Shown: positions 17,530 to 27,174, counted from the stretch's first letter. The stretch: DNA of 64,000 nucleotides from Bacteroidales bacterium (GCA_014800845.1 JAAVFJ010000003.1:1-64000); one strand, 5' to 3'. Notes: generated by a model from the letters alone, not told the origin. Numbers and translations are program-made.

Positions 17530-18357
17530 TCAGAGCGAGCAGCGAGGGAACGCATCAATCATGGAGCCGGGGGTGGCATTGAGTATGCTGACCCCGCGGC
17601 GGGAGGCATAGGCTGCTATCTCGTGGTAGGAACGGAAGGCTATGTAGAGGCTTTTGAGTATGTCGTGCAGATGGTAGCCCTCATACTCGGTGTTGACGCG
17701 CTTCTGCTCCGAGGCCGTGTCCTTGTAGAAATGAGGCTGCACGGAAATCACCCTGTTTTCATCATCCACCCCGAGAGTGCGACTCCAGGTGTGGTCGGCG
17801 CCACACAGAATAATGTGGCGGAAGCCGAGGCGTATGCCTATCATAATGGAGGGGATGAGCACGTTGCGGGGGCGCGGCATGCCGAGACCTAAGTCGAAAA
17901 GGGTGGCTGTCACCCCAGGGAAACCCTCGACAGGGGTGAGGTTGAAGGGTGAGAGGTTGATGAGTTTATTGGAAATCAGAGAGCGTGCTGCCGACATGAA
18001 TTTTGCCGGCACGAAGAGCGTCATCTCGTGGGTAGCGCTGTTCAGATTGTCGTAGAGACGTGCCACATTGTTGTCGCTCCGGAGCCCGCGGAAGAAATGC
18101 CCGTCGGCCAGCACATAATATTGCGGACGGAGGGTGGAGAACTCCGGGGCATTTGCTGCGAAATTTACCGCCAGACGGTAGGCATTCATCAGCTCCGGCA
18201 GATTGTGGTCAATGGCTGCACGCAGCGAGGGACCGTTGCCCAGAATAATCAGGCGGTCAGTCTCCGGGCGCTTCCGGCGTCCGAAGGGCTTGCGTGAGAG
18301 CAGCAAAATCTTGCCGAGAGAGGCGGCTGTGGCGCCTAAGTGGCTGATGAATTTCAT
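17530..18357 (-). CDS. MptE-like/DUF115-type protein (surface glycan context)
   Basis: LIILGNGPSLRAAIDHNLPELMNAYRLAVNFAANAPEF...YYVLADGHFF; next to glycosyltransferases. Confidence 0.7.
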   Translation of the reverse strand: MKFISHLGATAASLGKILLLSRKPFGRRKRPETDRLIILGNGPSLRAAIDHNLPELMNAYRLAVNFAANAPEFSTLRPQYYVLADGHFFRGLRSDNNVARLYDNLNSATHEMTLFVPAKFMSAARSLISNKLINLSPFNLTPVEGFPGVTATLFDLGLGMPRPRNVLIPSIMIGIRLGFRHIILCGADHTWSRTLGVDDENRVISVQPHFYKDTASEQKRVNTEYEGYHLHDILKSLYIAFRSYHEIAAYASRRGVSILNATPGSMIDAFPRCSL

Positions 18358-18370
18358 GAAAGTGGCGGAG

Positions 18371-18450
18371 TTAAGTAAGTATCAAAAATTAAACGATATC
18401 AAATTCTGAAGTAAGTGTTATATGTTCATTAATTTTTGACACTTACTTAA
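18371..18450. repeat. 80-bp element bounded by 22-bp inverted repeats
   Basis: TTAAGTAAGTATCAAAAATTAA (18371-18392) and TTAATTTTTGACACTTACTTAA (18429-18450), one mismatch; motif also at 6406-6427. Confidence 0.75.
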
Positions 18451-19199
18451 TGACGGAATAGATACATGTATCGGCCCAATAGACGCAGCATGGGAGCCTT
18501 CAAGCCGTTCTGCTTCAATGCTTTGCGGCGCTCGGGAATATGCCTGAAGAATCGGTTGGTCCACTGAAACGCAAGCCCCCCTTCGTGCATAGCCACCATG
18601 TCGAGCGGCAGATAGAGAGTGTTGGCTTTATTGATAAGCGTGGCCCGCACCGCCCACTCGTAGTCAGCGGCTATGCGCAGTCCGGTGTCATAGGTGCCTA
18701 TTTTCTTCCAGAGCTCGCGGCGTATATACATGGAGGGATGGGGGAAGGCAAACCCCTGAAGGAGGGTCTCGGGGCGGAAATGCGCTCCGGAATAATAGCG
18801 TGTGCGGGCACCATGCTTGTTAACATAGTGCACATCGCCGTAAATCAAATCAATATCCGGCTGGCGCGAGAAGGCGGCGCTAACAAACTCCAGCACATGG
18901 GTGGAGGAAAAGAAATCATCGCCATGCAGCAGACCGATAATCTCCCCCTCGGCGCGCCGGTTGCCCTCGTTGAGCGCAGCGTAGACCCCCTCGGCGGGTG
19001 TCTGCACAAGCTTAACGCTATAAGGGGCCCGCGCTATGTAGTCGGCTATAATGTCCAGAGAGCCGTCGGTACTACCGCTGTCTACAATTATGTGCTCAAA
19101 GGGAGCTACAGATTGCGACAGCACGCTGTCGAGCGTTTGCTGCAACGTGTCATGCTCGTTAAGCACAGGGGTTATTAGAGATATGAAAGGAATCGACAT
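18447..19199 (-). CDS. glycosyltransferase family 2
   Basis: MSIPFISLITPVLNEHDTLQQTLDSVLSQSVAPFEHIIVDSGSTDGSLDII; start adjusted. Confidence 0.92.
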   Translation of the reverse strand: MSIPFISLITPVLNEHDTLQQTLDSVLSQSVAPFEHIIVDSGSTDGSLDIIADYIARAPYSVKLVQTPAEGVYAALNEGNRRAEGEIIGLLHGDDFFSSTHVLEFVSAAFSRQPDIDLIYGDVHYVNKHGARTRYYSGAHFRPETLLQGFAFPHPSMYIRRELWKKIGTYDTGLRIAADYEWAVRATLINKANTLYLPLDMVAMHEGGLAFQWTNRFFRHIPERRKALKQNGLKAPMLRLLGRYMYLFRH

Positions 19200-20737
19200 T
19201 AATATAACAAGTGATAAGCCAGTATGAGCGCTACCACAAGCAGCACTGCGTAGGCTGAGCAGTAAGAAATTATAACTCGTCGTGACACTGTCCCGCTGCG
19301 CATACACACAAGTGCCTGCACGGCAAGGGGTATCATCGCCGGAACTATCGGCAGCCAGTAGCGTGCCACGGAACCTGCCGATGCCAGCGCTATGCCACAC
19401 CAGCAGATGAGCACCCACAGACTCCAGGTGCCTAAGTCGCCACGTGTCTTTCGCCTCCACAGGCAAAGAACAAAGTAGCCGAGCACAAGCCCCCCTACAG
19501 GATACCAGAGAGGAAGATGAGCCCAGGGCACGAAGTGGCTGAGGTCTTTGTCGCGATTGAAATTCCAGGGGAAGGGAGGGAAATATTGAGCGGAGGCTGT
19601 GAGCGGCAGGCGCATCACGCGCGAAAGTAGGGGAGTGGTGTAATAGTCCCCCAGAATTTTCGAATAATTTTTTACGGATTCATAGCCGAGCATCACCTGC
19701 TCGGTGCTCTCCACATGCTTGTCGGCGTCGGGCGCGTAGGCAGTGGAGGTGCGAGCGTTAAGCAGTTCAGTGTCGGTGGTGAAGCGGAAGTTGCGCCCGC
19801 CGACTATTATTGCTCCGCAGAGGAGCAGGAGGTAGAGCATGCCGTTGAGAGAGCCTAAGCTGCCGTGGCGCAGCGCCCCCTTGCGGAGGAGCCCGATGAA
19901 TGTCTTGATAGTAATGAGCACCACGCCGATGAGCAGAAGCCACCCGAGCGGACACTTCACAAGCATAAGCAGTGCAGCTCCCCCTGCGCCGGTGAGTATG
20001 CTTCCGGTAGTAAGACGCCCCTTGGCGGCGGTGGCCAAGGTGTATGTGCAGAGGGCAAAGCCGAGAATGGCCGGTGCCTCCTTCATAATCAGAGTGCCGT
20101 ACCAGACCATTGAGGGAATCACGGCGAAGAGCGCCGCTCCGGCTATGGCTACCTTGCGCGGGGAGTGTGCCGGGAAGAGGCGGACGCACGTGGCAGCCGT
20201 GGCAGCTGTGGAGAGCAGTATGCACATGGCGCTTGCGAGAGCGGCGGTAAGCGCACCCCCTCCGAAGACTCTGAACAGAGTGGTGAGAATCAGCGGGTAG
20301 CCCGTGTTGTGAGGCCAGGGGAAGTAGCCTGCGCCGTAGTGAGCGAGCGTGGAGCGCCAGATTATGTCGCTGTCGGAGTAATCGGGGAAGCGGGGAGCCC
20401 ACACACCGGTGCCCTCACACCAGCCCTGAATGTTTATAGTGACACCTACGCACATCAGCGTAGCCAGCAGGGCAAACACAGCCAGCAGCCCCTTGCTCCA
20501 CACGCGGCGTAAAGAGAGGCGGCATATCAGCAGCCCGGCTATAATCACCACAGCCGAGCTCCCTATGCACTGCAGCGCCAGCTCCAGAGCTTCCGGGGGA
20601 GCAGTCATCTGTGAGGCGCCGGTGATAATCAGCGCCGCCATAGCCACAAACATCCACGAGCCGGCCGCGGCCATAATCAGGGCGCGGTCAGATGACAGTG
20701 CGGTTGCCGAAGATGCTATGCGGCGCAAGGAATTCAT
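19199..20737 (-). CDS. multi-TM glycosyltransferase (GT39/ArnT-like)
   Basis: 512 aa, many TM segments; stop overlaps the GT2 start. Confidence 0.7.
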   Translation of the reverse strand: MNSLRRIASSATALSSDRALIMAAAGSWMFVAMAALIITGASQMTAPPEALELALQCIGSSAVVIIAGLLICRLSLRRVWSKGLLAVFALLATLMCVGVTINIQGWCEGTGVWAPRFPDYSDSDIIWRSTLAHYGAGYFPWPHNTGYPLILTTLFRVFGGGALTAALASAMCILLSTAATAATCVRLFPAHSPRKVAIAGAALFAVIPSMVWYGTLIMKEAPAILGFALCTYTLATAAKGRLTTGSILTGAGGAALLMLVKCPLGWLLLIGVVLITIKTFIGLLRKGALRHGSLGSLNGMLYLLLLCGAIIVGGRNFRFTTDTELLNARTSTAYAPDADKHVESTEQVMLGYESVKNYSKILGDYYTTPLLSRVMRLPLTASAQYFPPFPWNFNRDKDLSHFVPWAHLPLWYPVGGLVLGYFVLCLWRRKTRGDLGTWSLWVLICWCGIALASAGSVARYWLPIVPAMIPLAVQALVCMRSGTVSRRVIISYCSAYAVLLVVALILAYHLLY

Positions 20738-20741
20738 GCTG

Positions 20742-20749
20742 CAAAATTA
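20742..20749 (-). promoter_or_regulatory. -7 box TAATTTTG 4 nt upstream of ATG, TTG 20 nt further upstream
   Basis: minus strand TTG-N20-TAATTTTG-N4-ATG. Confidence 0.6.
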
Positions 20750-20932
20750 ATCATTTTCGGCGGGTTATTCAAGTGTTCTATAAAAACTGTATAAAAATCT
20801 TATGGATTGTTGCCGCATGCGCGCAGCTTACCTGTCACTGCTGTGAGAACATTTCCTTCAGTCCGTAGCCCTTGCAACATACTCGAATGTTAAAAAATAG
20901 TATGAGGTGATTGCCGTATTAGAAAAAATTAC

Positions 20933-20940
20933 TAACTTTG
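20933..20940 (+). promoter_or_regulatory. -7 box TAACTTTG with TTG 19 nt upstream
   Basis: TTG-N19-TAACTTTG directly before the structured RNA region. Confidence 0.7.
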
Positions 20941-20943
20941 CCC

Positions 20944-21365
20944 CGCAGACCATTTCGCCACGCCTGTACCAACCAAAGTGAGGGCGTTGCAAAATAAATT
21001 GGCAACACTCTCCCTATAAAAAGGAAATGGTACGGGGCGTGAGGTGGGATGTATTTGACATACATAGAAAGCGTGTATCAGCGCTAATTCTTGACCATTT
21101 GGAATTCTAGCAAAATTCATTTATCTACGTCAAGGGTTAAGCAACGGTAGACGCCCGGGGCTGTACATCGTGAAGATGTATGGCATCAGCATATGTGATT
21201 GACCGTAATTCGGTCTGCCTGCTCGTATGAGAGTCGGCAGCCGAATCATTGATTGCATACACTGGCGTGGGCTTCTGCAGTTGCCATCCAACGTAGATAG
21301 GGCAATGCTAGAAGCCTCAAATGGTAGGATGGTAACTGACACAGATTCCTACGCTTTCTTTTTTT
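20944..21365 (+). ncRNA. structured RNA / leader candidate (class undetermined)
   Basis: promoter at 5' side; nested stems 20959-20970/21029-21041 and 20977-20990/21002-21015; GACCG-taatt-CGGTC; TTGCCATCC/GGATGGTAA; 3' hairpin + T7. Confidence 0.6.
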
Positions 21366-21408
21366 AACAAAATCCCCCAAGGGAGTCAGGGGAAGAGTGT
21401 AAAATTAA

Positions 21409-23886
21409 ATGCAACAAATTCACAAATTTTCGTTTCTGAGGCTTGCAGTACTCATAGCTGTTGCAATCCTTTCAATCCTACACGTCAGAGCAGGAGGAAT
21501 TAAACTAAACAAAACATCTGCAACTATAAACATTGGCGAGGCGCTTGAACTTACTGCCACACTCGATGGCATATCAGGTACTCTGACTTTTGTTCGATCA
21601 GAGTATACGTCTGTTGATATGTCGCAGATTAATGATTACAGTCGTAGAATTGTTGGCAAAGCTGCGGGGTCATGTACTATTACTGCAAAATGCGTAGCCG
21701 ATGACGGTCAGACATATAGAGCGACTTGTGATGTTACAGTGCGCAGTGGTAGCCTAACTGCGCCAAGCCGTAGATCTATTCGTGTGGGAGAAACTGCATC
21801 TGTAACTATCTCGGGTACTAATTTAGGATCTTACTCAAGTGTCACAGCAAGCTCATCTAAGAGCGCTGTATCGGTCTCCACAAGTGGTAAAACAGTTTAT
21901 ATTACCGGTAAAGAATTTACTACCGGCTTAGGTTTTGACAAAGGAGATGCTGTGATTACTGTAAATTTTCAGAGCCTATCCACCTCATTCAACGTATATG
22001 TTTTTCCACCTGATGTTAGTGTGTCCCAGAGTACTGCTACACTCAGAATAGGCGAGACCATAAAGCTCTCGGCTTCGGTGAACAATCCTTCCGTAAATTC
22101 TATCACCTGGTCATCATCGGATTCGAGTGTAGCCACAGTATCATCATCGGGCCTGGTAACGGCAAAGGGTGTCGGCACAGCAAAAATACAAGCATATAGC
22201 GGCGGGGGCAGCTCCTCTTGTACCGTAACGGTTATCCAGCCATCAATTTCTCTGAATACGACATCTGCTACTCTCTACTTAGGTACTACCGGTAACACCA
22301 GGCAACTGACGGCCACAACAACGCCATCAGGCTCTTCTGTCACTTGGACATCGTCTGATTCCAATATAGCCACGGTGTCAACCTCCGGTCTGGTAACTGC
22401 AAAGGGGATAGGAACTGCGACAATCACGGCAACCGCCAACGGAGTTAGTACCCGATGCACTGTGACTGTCAGCAATCCTACTATTTCAGTGTCACCGACT
22501 GCTCCAACTCTCATGATAGGTGAGACTAAACAGCTGACGGCTACAACCGGGCCATCCGGCAGCACTGTTACTTGGAAAACATCTAATTCGAATATAGCCA
22601 CGGTATCCTCGTCCGGCCTGGTAACGGCAAAAGCTGCCGGAACTACCACAATCACGGCAACCGCCAATGGAGTCAGCTCCACAAGCACTGTGACGGTCAG
22701 CAAACCAACCATTTCCCTGTCACCGGCCGAAGTAACTCTGTATGTCGGTCAGACACAGACGATTAAGCCAACAGCGGGTAATGTGGCTGCCGGTACTTCG
22801 CTTGCCTATAGTTGGTCATCAGATGATTTGGCTGTTGCTTTTGTGGATTCTGACGGAGTTGTGGAGGCTACCGGAGTTGGAACGGCCACAATTACAGCGC
22901 GCAGCAATGGCGCCTATGCTGATTGTGTGGTGACGGTCTATAAGCCTACCATTTCTTTGTCGCCGATGTCTCTGACTCTAAATGTCGGTGAGACTCAACA
23001 GCTTACTGCCACGACTGAGCCTTCCGGCAGTACCGTCACCTGGACAACGTCTGATCCGAATGTAGCCACAGTTTCGACTTCCGGCCTGTTAACGGCAATC
23101 TCTTCAGGCACAGCAACAATCACGGCTTCAGCCAATGGCGTGAGCGCTACGGTCACATTGACGGTAGTTAAACCGGAGGTCTCAGTAGCTAAAAGCGCCG
23201 TCACGTTTACCACCGGGACATCTACATTGCTTGATGTTAACCTTATCTATCTTCCTGAGGATGCTGCGGTCACTTGGAAATCGTCTGATGAAAGCGTGGT
23301 TACCGTAGCTCCTATAGACGCTGCGTATGCTGCCTATTACGGAGCTCCCGGAGTCACTTCTGATAGGCGGGCGTTTGCTCAGATTACCGCCATCGGACCC
23401 GGGTCGGCCACAATTACTGCGGAGTGCGATGGTGAAAGCGCCGATATCCACGTAGCGGTGATAGACCAATCAGATGTCTTTAACCTTACGTCTGTAAATC
23501 CCGATGACCCGGCTACCGGGACGATTAAGTTAGACGTAGGAAATGAAATGGATGCCCGAAAACTGATGAATGTGAAGTGGTCATCATCAGCCCCTAACGT
23601 TGCCGATGTCAATGACAATGGTATGGTCAAGGGCGTATCAGAGGGTAATGCGTTGATTACCGCCAGCATAGGTAATCTTTCATCCTCGTTTCTCGCGGTC
23701 GTTACCGATTCCGGGATTATGACGGAAATCAGAGGGATTGAGGCACTCGACGGCGATTTGAACAGCGGTGACGGCGAAATCGAGCTTTATGATATTAATG
23801 GGCTGAAAGTCAATGCGTCAAAAGTGCAACCCGGTATCTACATTATGCGCCGAGGCACATCGTCGGTGAAAGTCCTTATCAAATGA
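21409..23886 (+). CDS. secreted Ig-like (Big_2) repeat protein with T9SS type A-like C-terminal domain
   Basis: signal peptide; repeated T.TP.GSTVTWTSSDSNIATVSTSGLVTAKGIGTATITATANGVS; C-term IELYDINGLKVNASKVQPGIYIMRRGTSSVKVLIK. Confidence 0.9.
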   Translation: MQQIHKFSFLRLAVLIAVAILSILHVRAGGIKLNKTSATINIGEALELTATLDGISGTLTFVRSEYTSVDMSQINDYSRRIVGKAAGSCTITAKCVADDGQTYRATCDVTVRSGSLTAPSRRSIRVGETASVTISGTNLGSYSSVTASSSKSAVSVSTSGKTVYITGKEFTTGLGFDKGDAVITVNFQSLSTSFNVYVFPPDVSVSQSTATLRIGETIKLSASVNNPSVNSITWSSSDSSVATVSSSGLVTAKGVGTAKIQAYSGGGSSSCTVTVIQPSISLNTTSATLYLGTTGNTRQLTATTTPSGSSVTWTSSDSNIATVSTSGLVTAKGIGTATITATANGVSTRCTVTVSNPTISVSPTAPTLMIGETKQLTATTGPSGSTVTWKTSNSNIATVSSSGLVTAKAAGTTTITATANGVSSTSTVTVSKPTISLSPAEVTLYVGQTQTIKPTAGNVAAGTSLAYSWSSDDLAVAFVDSDGVVEATGVGTATITARSNGAYADCVVTVYKPTISLSPMSLTLNVGETQQLTATTEPSGSTVTWTTSDPNVATVSTSGLLTAISSGTATITASANGVSATVTLTVVKPEVSVAKSAVTFTTGTSTLLDVNLIYLPEDAAVTWKSSDESVVTVAPIDAAYAAYYGAPGVTSDRRAFAQITAIGPGSATITAECDGESADIHVAVIDQSDVFNLTSVNPDDPATGTIKLDVGNEMDARKLMNVKWSSSAPNVADVNDNGMVKGVSEGNALITASIGNLSSSFLAVVTDSGIMTEIRGIEALDGDLNSGDGEIELYDINGLKVNASKVQPGIYIMRRGTSSVKVLIK
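22011..23175 (+). repeat. tandem Big_2 domain repeats
   Basis: ~75-80-aa units with repeated SS.S.IATVS.SGLVTAKG.GTATITA. Confidence 0.85.
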
Positions 23887-23963
23887 TCGCCCTTAGCAAC
23901 ATAGCTTCCGGCATCTACATCATGAGGCAAGGAAAGCATGTAGTTAAAATAATTGAAAAATAG
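23886..23963 (+). pseudogene. out-of-frame second T9SS-like C-terminal tail remnant
   Basis: reads IALSNIASGIYIMRQGKHVVKIIEK*; similar to upstream tail GIYIMRRGTSSVKVLIK*. Confidence 0.65.
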
Positions 23964-24010
23964 TCAAAGTAACAGTAAGATAAAATTATTATTTAGCTTT
24001 TATTAATGTA

Positions 24011-24048
24011 GCGGCGCAGGGTGCGTGAGCATCTTGCGTCGCGTTTTT
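24011..24048 (+). terminator. hairpin + T run after Big_2 gene
   Basis: GCGGCGCAGGGTGC-GTGA-GCATCTTGCGTCGC-GTTTTT. Confidence 0.7.
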
Positions 24049-24113
24049 ACTTTTTTGCCAATTATTTTGTGTCTCGCCCTGAAAAGAAATTTTCATGTGT
24101 GGGAAAGTTTTTG

Positions 24114-24121
24114 TAACTTTG
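24114..24121 (+). promoter_or_regulatory. -7 box TAACTTTG
   Basis: 47 nt before ATG at 24169. Confidence 0.55.
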
Positions 24122-24168
24122 TGGTCCTCTCCCGAAGTGAATTTATTAACGAAAAAAACTTTACCACA

Positions 24169-24474
24169 ATGGAAAATAACGCAAACAAAGAGAACAAGAA
24201 CCAGCTTCAGATTCAGCTCAAGCCCGAAGTGGCCGACGGCAAGTATTCAAACCTCGCAATGATTGGCCACGGTCCCAACGAGTTCCTCATCGACTTCATC
24301 TTCGCAGCCCCCGGCATGCCTCAGGCACCCGTAGTGAGCCGCATCATCATGACTCCCGAAAACGCAAAGCAGCTGATGTATGCCCTCACCGATAATGTGC
24401 AGAAGTATGAGGCTAACTTCGGCGAAATCAAGCAGAAACGTGCTGCTCAGGGCCCCAAGTTCAGCAACAACTGA
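24169..24474 (+). CDS. DUF3467 family protein
   Basis: [35 protein letters not shown]...[12 protein letters not shown]; start adjusted. Confidence 0.85.
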   Translation: MENNANKENKNQLQIQLKPEVADGKYSNLAMIGHGPNEFLIDFIFAAPGMPQAPVVSRIIMTPENAKQLMYALTDNVQKYEANFGEIKQKRAAQGPKFSNN

Positions 24475-25955
24475 TGGAAAACAATCTCTTGATATATAAC
24501 TCTCTCTCCCGTCAGAAGGAGCTTTTCAAGCCCCTTCATGAGGGGAGAGTGGGTATGTATGTATGCGGTCCCACTGTCTACGGCGATGCGCACCTCGGGC
24601 ATGCCCGTCCGGCCATCACCTTCGACATCCTGTTCCGCTATCTCACTCATCTCGGCTACAAGGTGCGCTATGTGCGTAACATCACCGATGTGGGCCACCT
24701 GGAGCACGATGCCGACGAGGGTGAGGATAAGATAGCCAAGAAGGCTCGACTGGAGCGTTTGGAACCCATGGAGGTGGTGCAGCGTTATCTCAATCGCTAT
24801 CACCACGATATGGAGGCGCTCAACGTGCTTTCCCCCTCTATCGAGCCTCATGCGTCAGGCCATATCATCGAGCAGATTGAATACATCAAGAAGATTCTTG
24901 ATGCCGGCTATGCCTACGAAAGCAAGGGCTCTGTCTACTTCGATGTGGAGAAATACAACCGCGACCACAACTACGGTGTGCTCTCAGGCCGCAACATCGA
25001 TGAGCTGGAGAGCAACACCCGCACGCTCGACGGTCAGGACGAGAAGCGCAATCCCTTTGACTTCGCTCTCTGGAAATGCGCATCGCCGGAGCACATCATG
25101 CACTGGCCCTCACCCTGGAGCGAGGGCTTTCCCGGCTGGCACCTGGAGTGCTCCACTATGGGTGAGAAGTATCTGGGCGAGACGTTTGATATTCATGGCG
25201 GCGGTCTGGACCTGCTTTTCCCCCACCATGAGTGCGAGATAGCTCAGAGCGTGGCCGCGCAGGGGCACCCCGCCGTGCGCTACTGGATGCACAACAATAT
25301 GATTACCATCGAGGGCAAGAAGATGGGTAAGAGCTACGGCAACTTCATCAATCTTGAAGAGTTCTTCACCGGCTCCCACCCCAAGCTGGAACAGGCTTAC
25401 TCCCCCATGGTGATCCGCTTCTTCATTCTGCAGGCTCACTACCGCAGCACTGTAGACTTCAGCAATGCTGCGCTGCAAGGTGCCGAGAAGGCGCTCCGCA
25501 AGCTCCTTGACGCTTACCGCCGTCTGCAAAGCCTGCAACCGGCTGACAAGAGCTCGGTGGAATTGCCTGATTTCGAAGCACTCTGCTATGAGGCTATGAA
25601 CGATGACCTCAATACTCCGCAGGTGATAGCTCAGCTGTTTGAGGCAAGCCGCATCATCAATGCCGCTTCGTCGGGCGACACCAAGCTCTCTGCCGCTGAC
25701 ATTGAGAAGCTGCGCAAGCTCTTCGACACATTCCTGATTGAATTGCTCGGTATTCGCGTGGAGGCCGCCGGCGGTGAAAACGCTGCCGATTCGCTCAAGC
25801 CTTATGCCGAAGCGGTGGATCTGCTTATGGAGATTCGCGCCAACGCCAAAAATGCCAAGGACTGGGCTACTTCCGACCTTATCCGTGACCGCCTCGCCGC
25901 CATAGGCTTCAATGTGAAGGACACGAAGAATGGTGTGGAGTGGTCTGTGAAATAA
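24474..25955 (+). CDS. cysS: cysteine--tRNA ligase
   Basis: [48 protein letters not shown]. Confidence 0.97.
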   Translation: MENNLLIYNSLSRQKELFKPLHEGRVGMYVCGPTVYGDAHLGHARPAITFDILFRYLTHLGYKVRYVRNITDVGHLEHDADEGEDKIAKKARLERLEPMEVVQRYLNRYHHDMEALNVLSPSIEPHASGHIIEQIEYIKKILDAGYAYESKGSVYFDVEKYNRDHNYGVLSGRNIDELESNTRTLDGQDEKRNPFDFALWKCASPEHIMHWPSPWSEGFPGWHLECSTMGEKYLGETFDIHGGGLDLLFPHHECEIAQSVAAQGHPAVRYWMHNNMITIEGKKMGKSYGNFINLEEFFTGSHPKLEQAYSPMVIRFFILQAHYRSTVDFSNAALQGAEKALRKLLDAYRRLQSLQPADKSSVELPDFEALCYEAMNDDLNTPQVIAQLFEASRIINAASSGDTKLSAADIEKLRKLFDTFLIELLGIRVEAAGGENAADSLKPYAEAVDLLMEIRANAKNAKDWATSDLIRDRLAAIGFNVKDTKNGVEWSVK

Positions 25956-25968
25956 TTTTACGGACGCC

Positions 25969-26412
25969 ATGAAGATTCTTATAATCAATGGTCCGAACCT
26001 CAATTTGTTAGGCCAACGACAACCGCACATCTACGGGCGCGAGTCGTGGGCCTCTTATTATGATTTGCTCTGCCAGTGCATGAGCCGCGCCACGCTGAGC
26101 TGCATGCAGAGCAATTCTGAGGGTGAGATTATCGACGCGCTTCACAGCGCTGCCTATGGAACTGATCTGGAGCGTGTGGATGGCGTGGTGCTCAATGCCG
26201 GCGCCTACACGCATTATTCCTACGCTATAGCCGATGCCATCGAGGCGCTGGACATCCCGGTCATAGAGGTGCATATCTCGCAGCCGGCTGCCCGCGAGGA
26301 GTTTCGCCGCAAGTCGGTGATAGCTCCGGTCTGCAAGGCCTCGGTAAGCGGCTTCGGGCTGGATTCCTATTTCCTGGCCATAGAGGGGCTGCTGCGCAAT
26401 TATCAGCGATAA
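25969..26412 (+). CDS. aroQ: type II 3-dehydroquinate dehydratase
   Basis: MKILIINGPNLNLLGQRQPHIYG; VLNAGAYTHYSYAIADAI. Confidence 0.95.
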   Translation: MKILIINGPNLNLLGQRQPHIYGRESWASYYDLLCQCMSRATLSCMQSNSEGEIIDALHSAAYGTDLERVDGVVLNAGAYTHYSYAIADAIEALDIPVIEVHISQPAAREEFRRKSVIAPVCKASVSGFGLDSYFLAIEGLLRNYQR

Positions 26413-26454
26413 ATTTCTCGGACGCATTACTATACCTGTTTCATTATCAGCTTC

Positions 26455-27084
26455 ATGACTATAGATGAATACATAGACAGCCACATTTCCCCGGCGCCGG
26501 AGCCGCTGCGGAAAGTAGGGCGGCGCACTCAGCTTGAGCTGCTAAACCCGCGCATGTGCTCGGGGCATCTGCAGGGGAGGTTGCTCACCATGCTCACCAC
26601 TCTCAAGCAGCCGCGTGTGGCCGTGGAGTTAGGCACGTATGCCGCTTACTCCACACTGTGCATAGCCGAGGGTATGCCTGCTGACGGGCATCTCTATTCG
26701 CTTGAGGTGAACGATGAGCTTGAGGATTTCATCAAAGAGTCGTTGGCCGGTTCGCCGCATGGAAGCAAGGTGAGCGTGCACTTCGGGCCTGCGCTCAGCC
26801 TGCTTGAGACGGTAGCTCCCGGTCAGTGTTTCGATTTGGCTTTTATGGACGCCAATAAACGCGAGTACCCGGCTTATTATGAAGCGCTTAGGCGGCGAAT
26901 GAATCTGGGCGGACTGATTATAGCCGACAACACTCTGTGGGATGGCCACGTGGTGGAGCCTGACAATCATGACGCTCAGACCGAGGGCATCAGGCGCTTC
27001 AACGATATGGTGGCCGCTGATCCCGGTGTGGAAAAGGTGATTCTGCCTATGCGCGACGGGCTGACGCTGATTTACATAAAATAG
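26455..27084 (+). CDS. class I SAM-dependent O-methyltransferase
   Basis: VELGTYAAYSTLCIAEGMP; FDLAFMDANKREYPAYYE; ADNTLWDGHV. Confidence 0.88.
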   Translation: MTIDEYIDSHISPAPEPLRKVGRRTQLELLNPRMCSGHLQGRLLTMLTTLKQPRVAVELGTYAAYSTLCIAEGMPADGHLYSLEVNDELEDFIKESLAGSPHGSKVSVHFGPALSLLETVAPGQCFDLAFMDANKREYPAYYEALRRRMNLGGLIIADNTLWDGHVVEPDNHDAQTEGIRRFNDMVAADPGVEKVILPMRDGLTLIYIK

Positions 27085-27174
27085 CTCCTCACCGCCAATC
27101 CTTACAAGGATTAATTCACCTCTTCGGGAACACTTAGCCCTGCATGGGCGTTACTACTCTAAACGATAGAAATT

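Noticed and set aside
20932-21120. 62-aa minus-strand ORF (MNFARIPNGQELALIHAFYVCQIHPT...)
   Set aside because: Lies antisense across the structured RNA region and covers the promoter and stems; any conservation is better explained by RNA structure.
20944-21365. tmRNA, RNase P or SRP RNA
   Set aside because: No tmRNA GGGGCUG start or CCA-type end, no RNase P GAGGAAAGUC motif and no SRP GGUCAGGUCCGAAAGGAAGCAGCC motif on either strand.
22011-23175. CRISPR-like repeat pattern
   Set aside because: Repeats are in-frame Big_2 domains with coding divergence, not short identical repeats with unique spacers.
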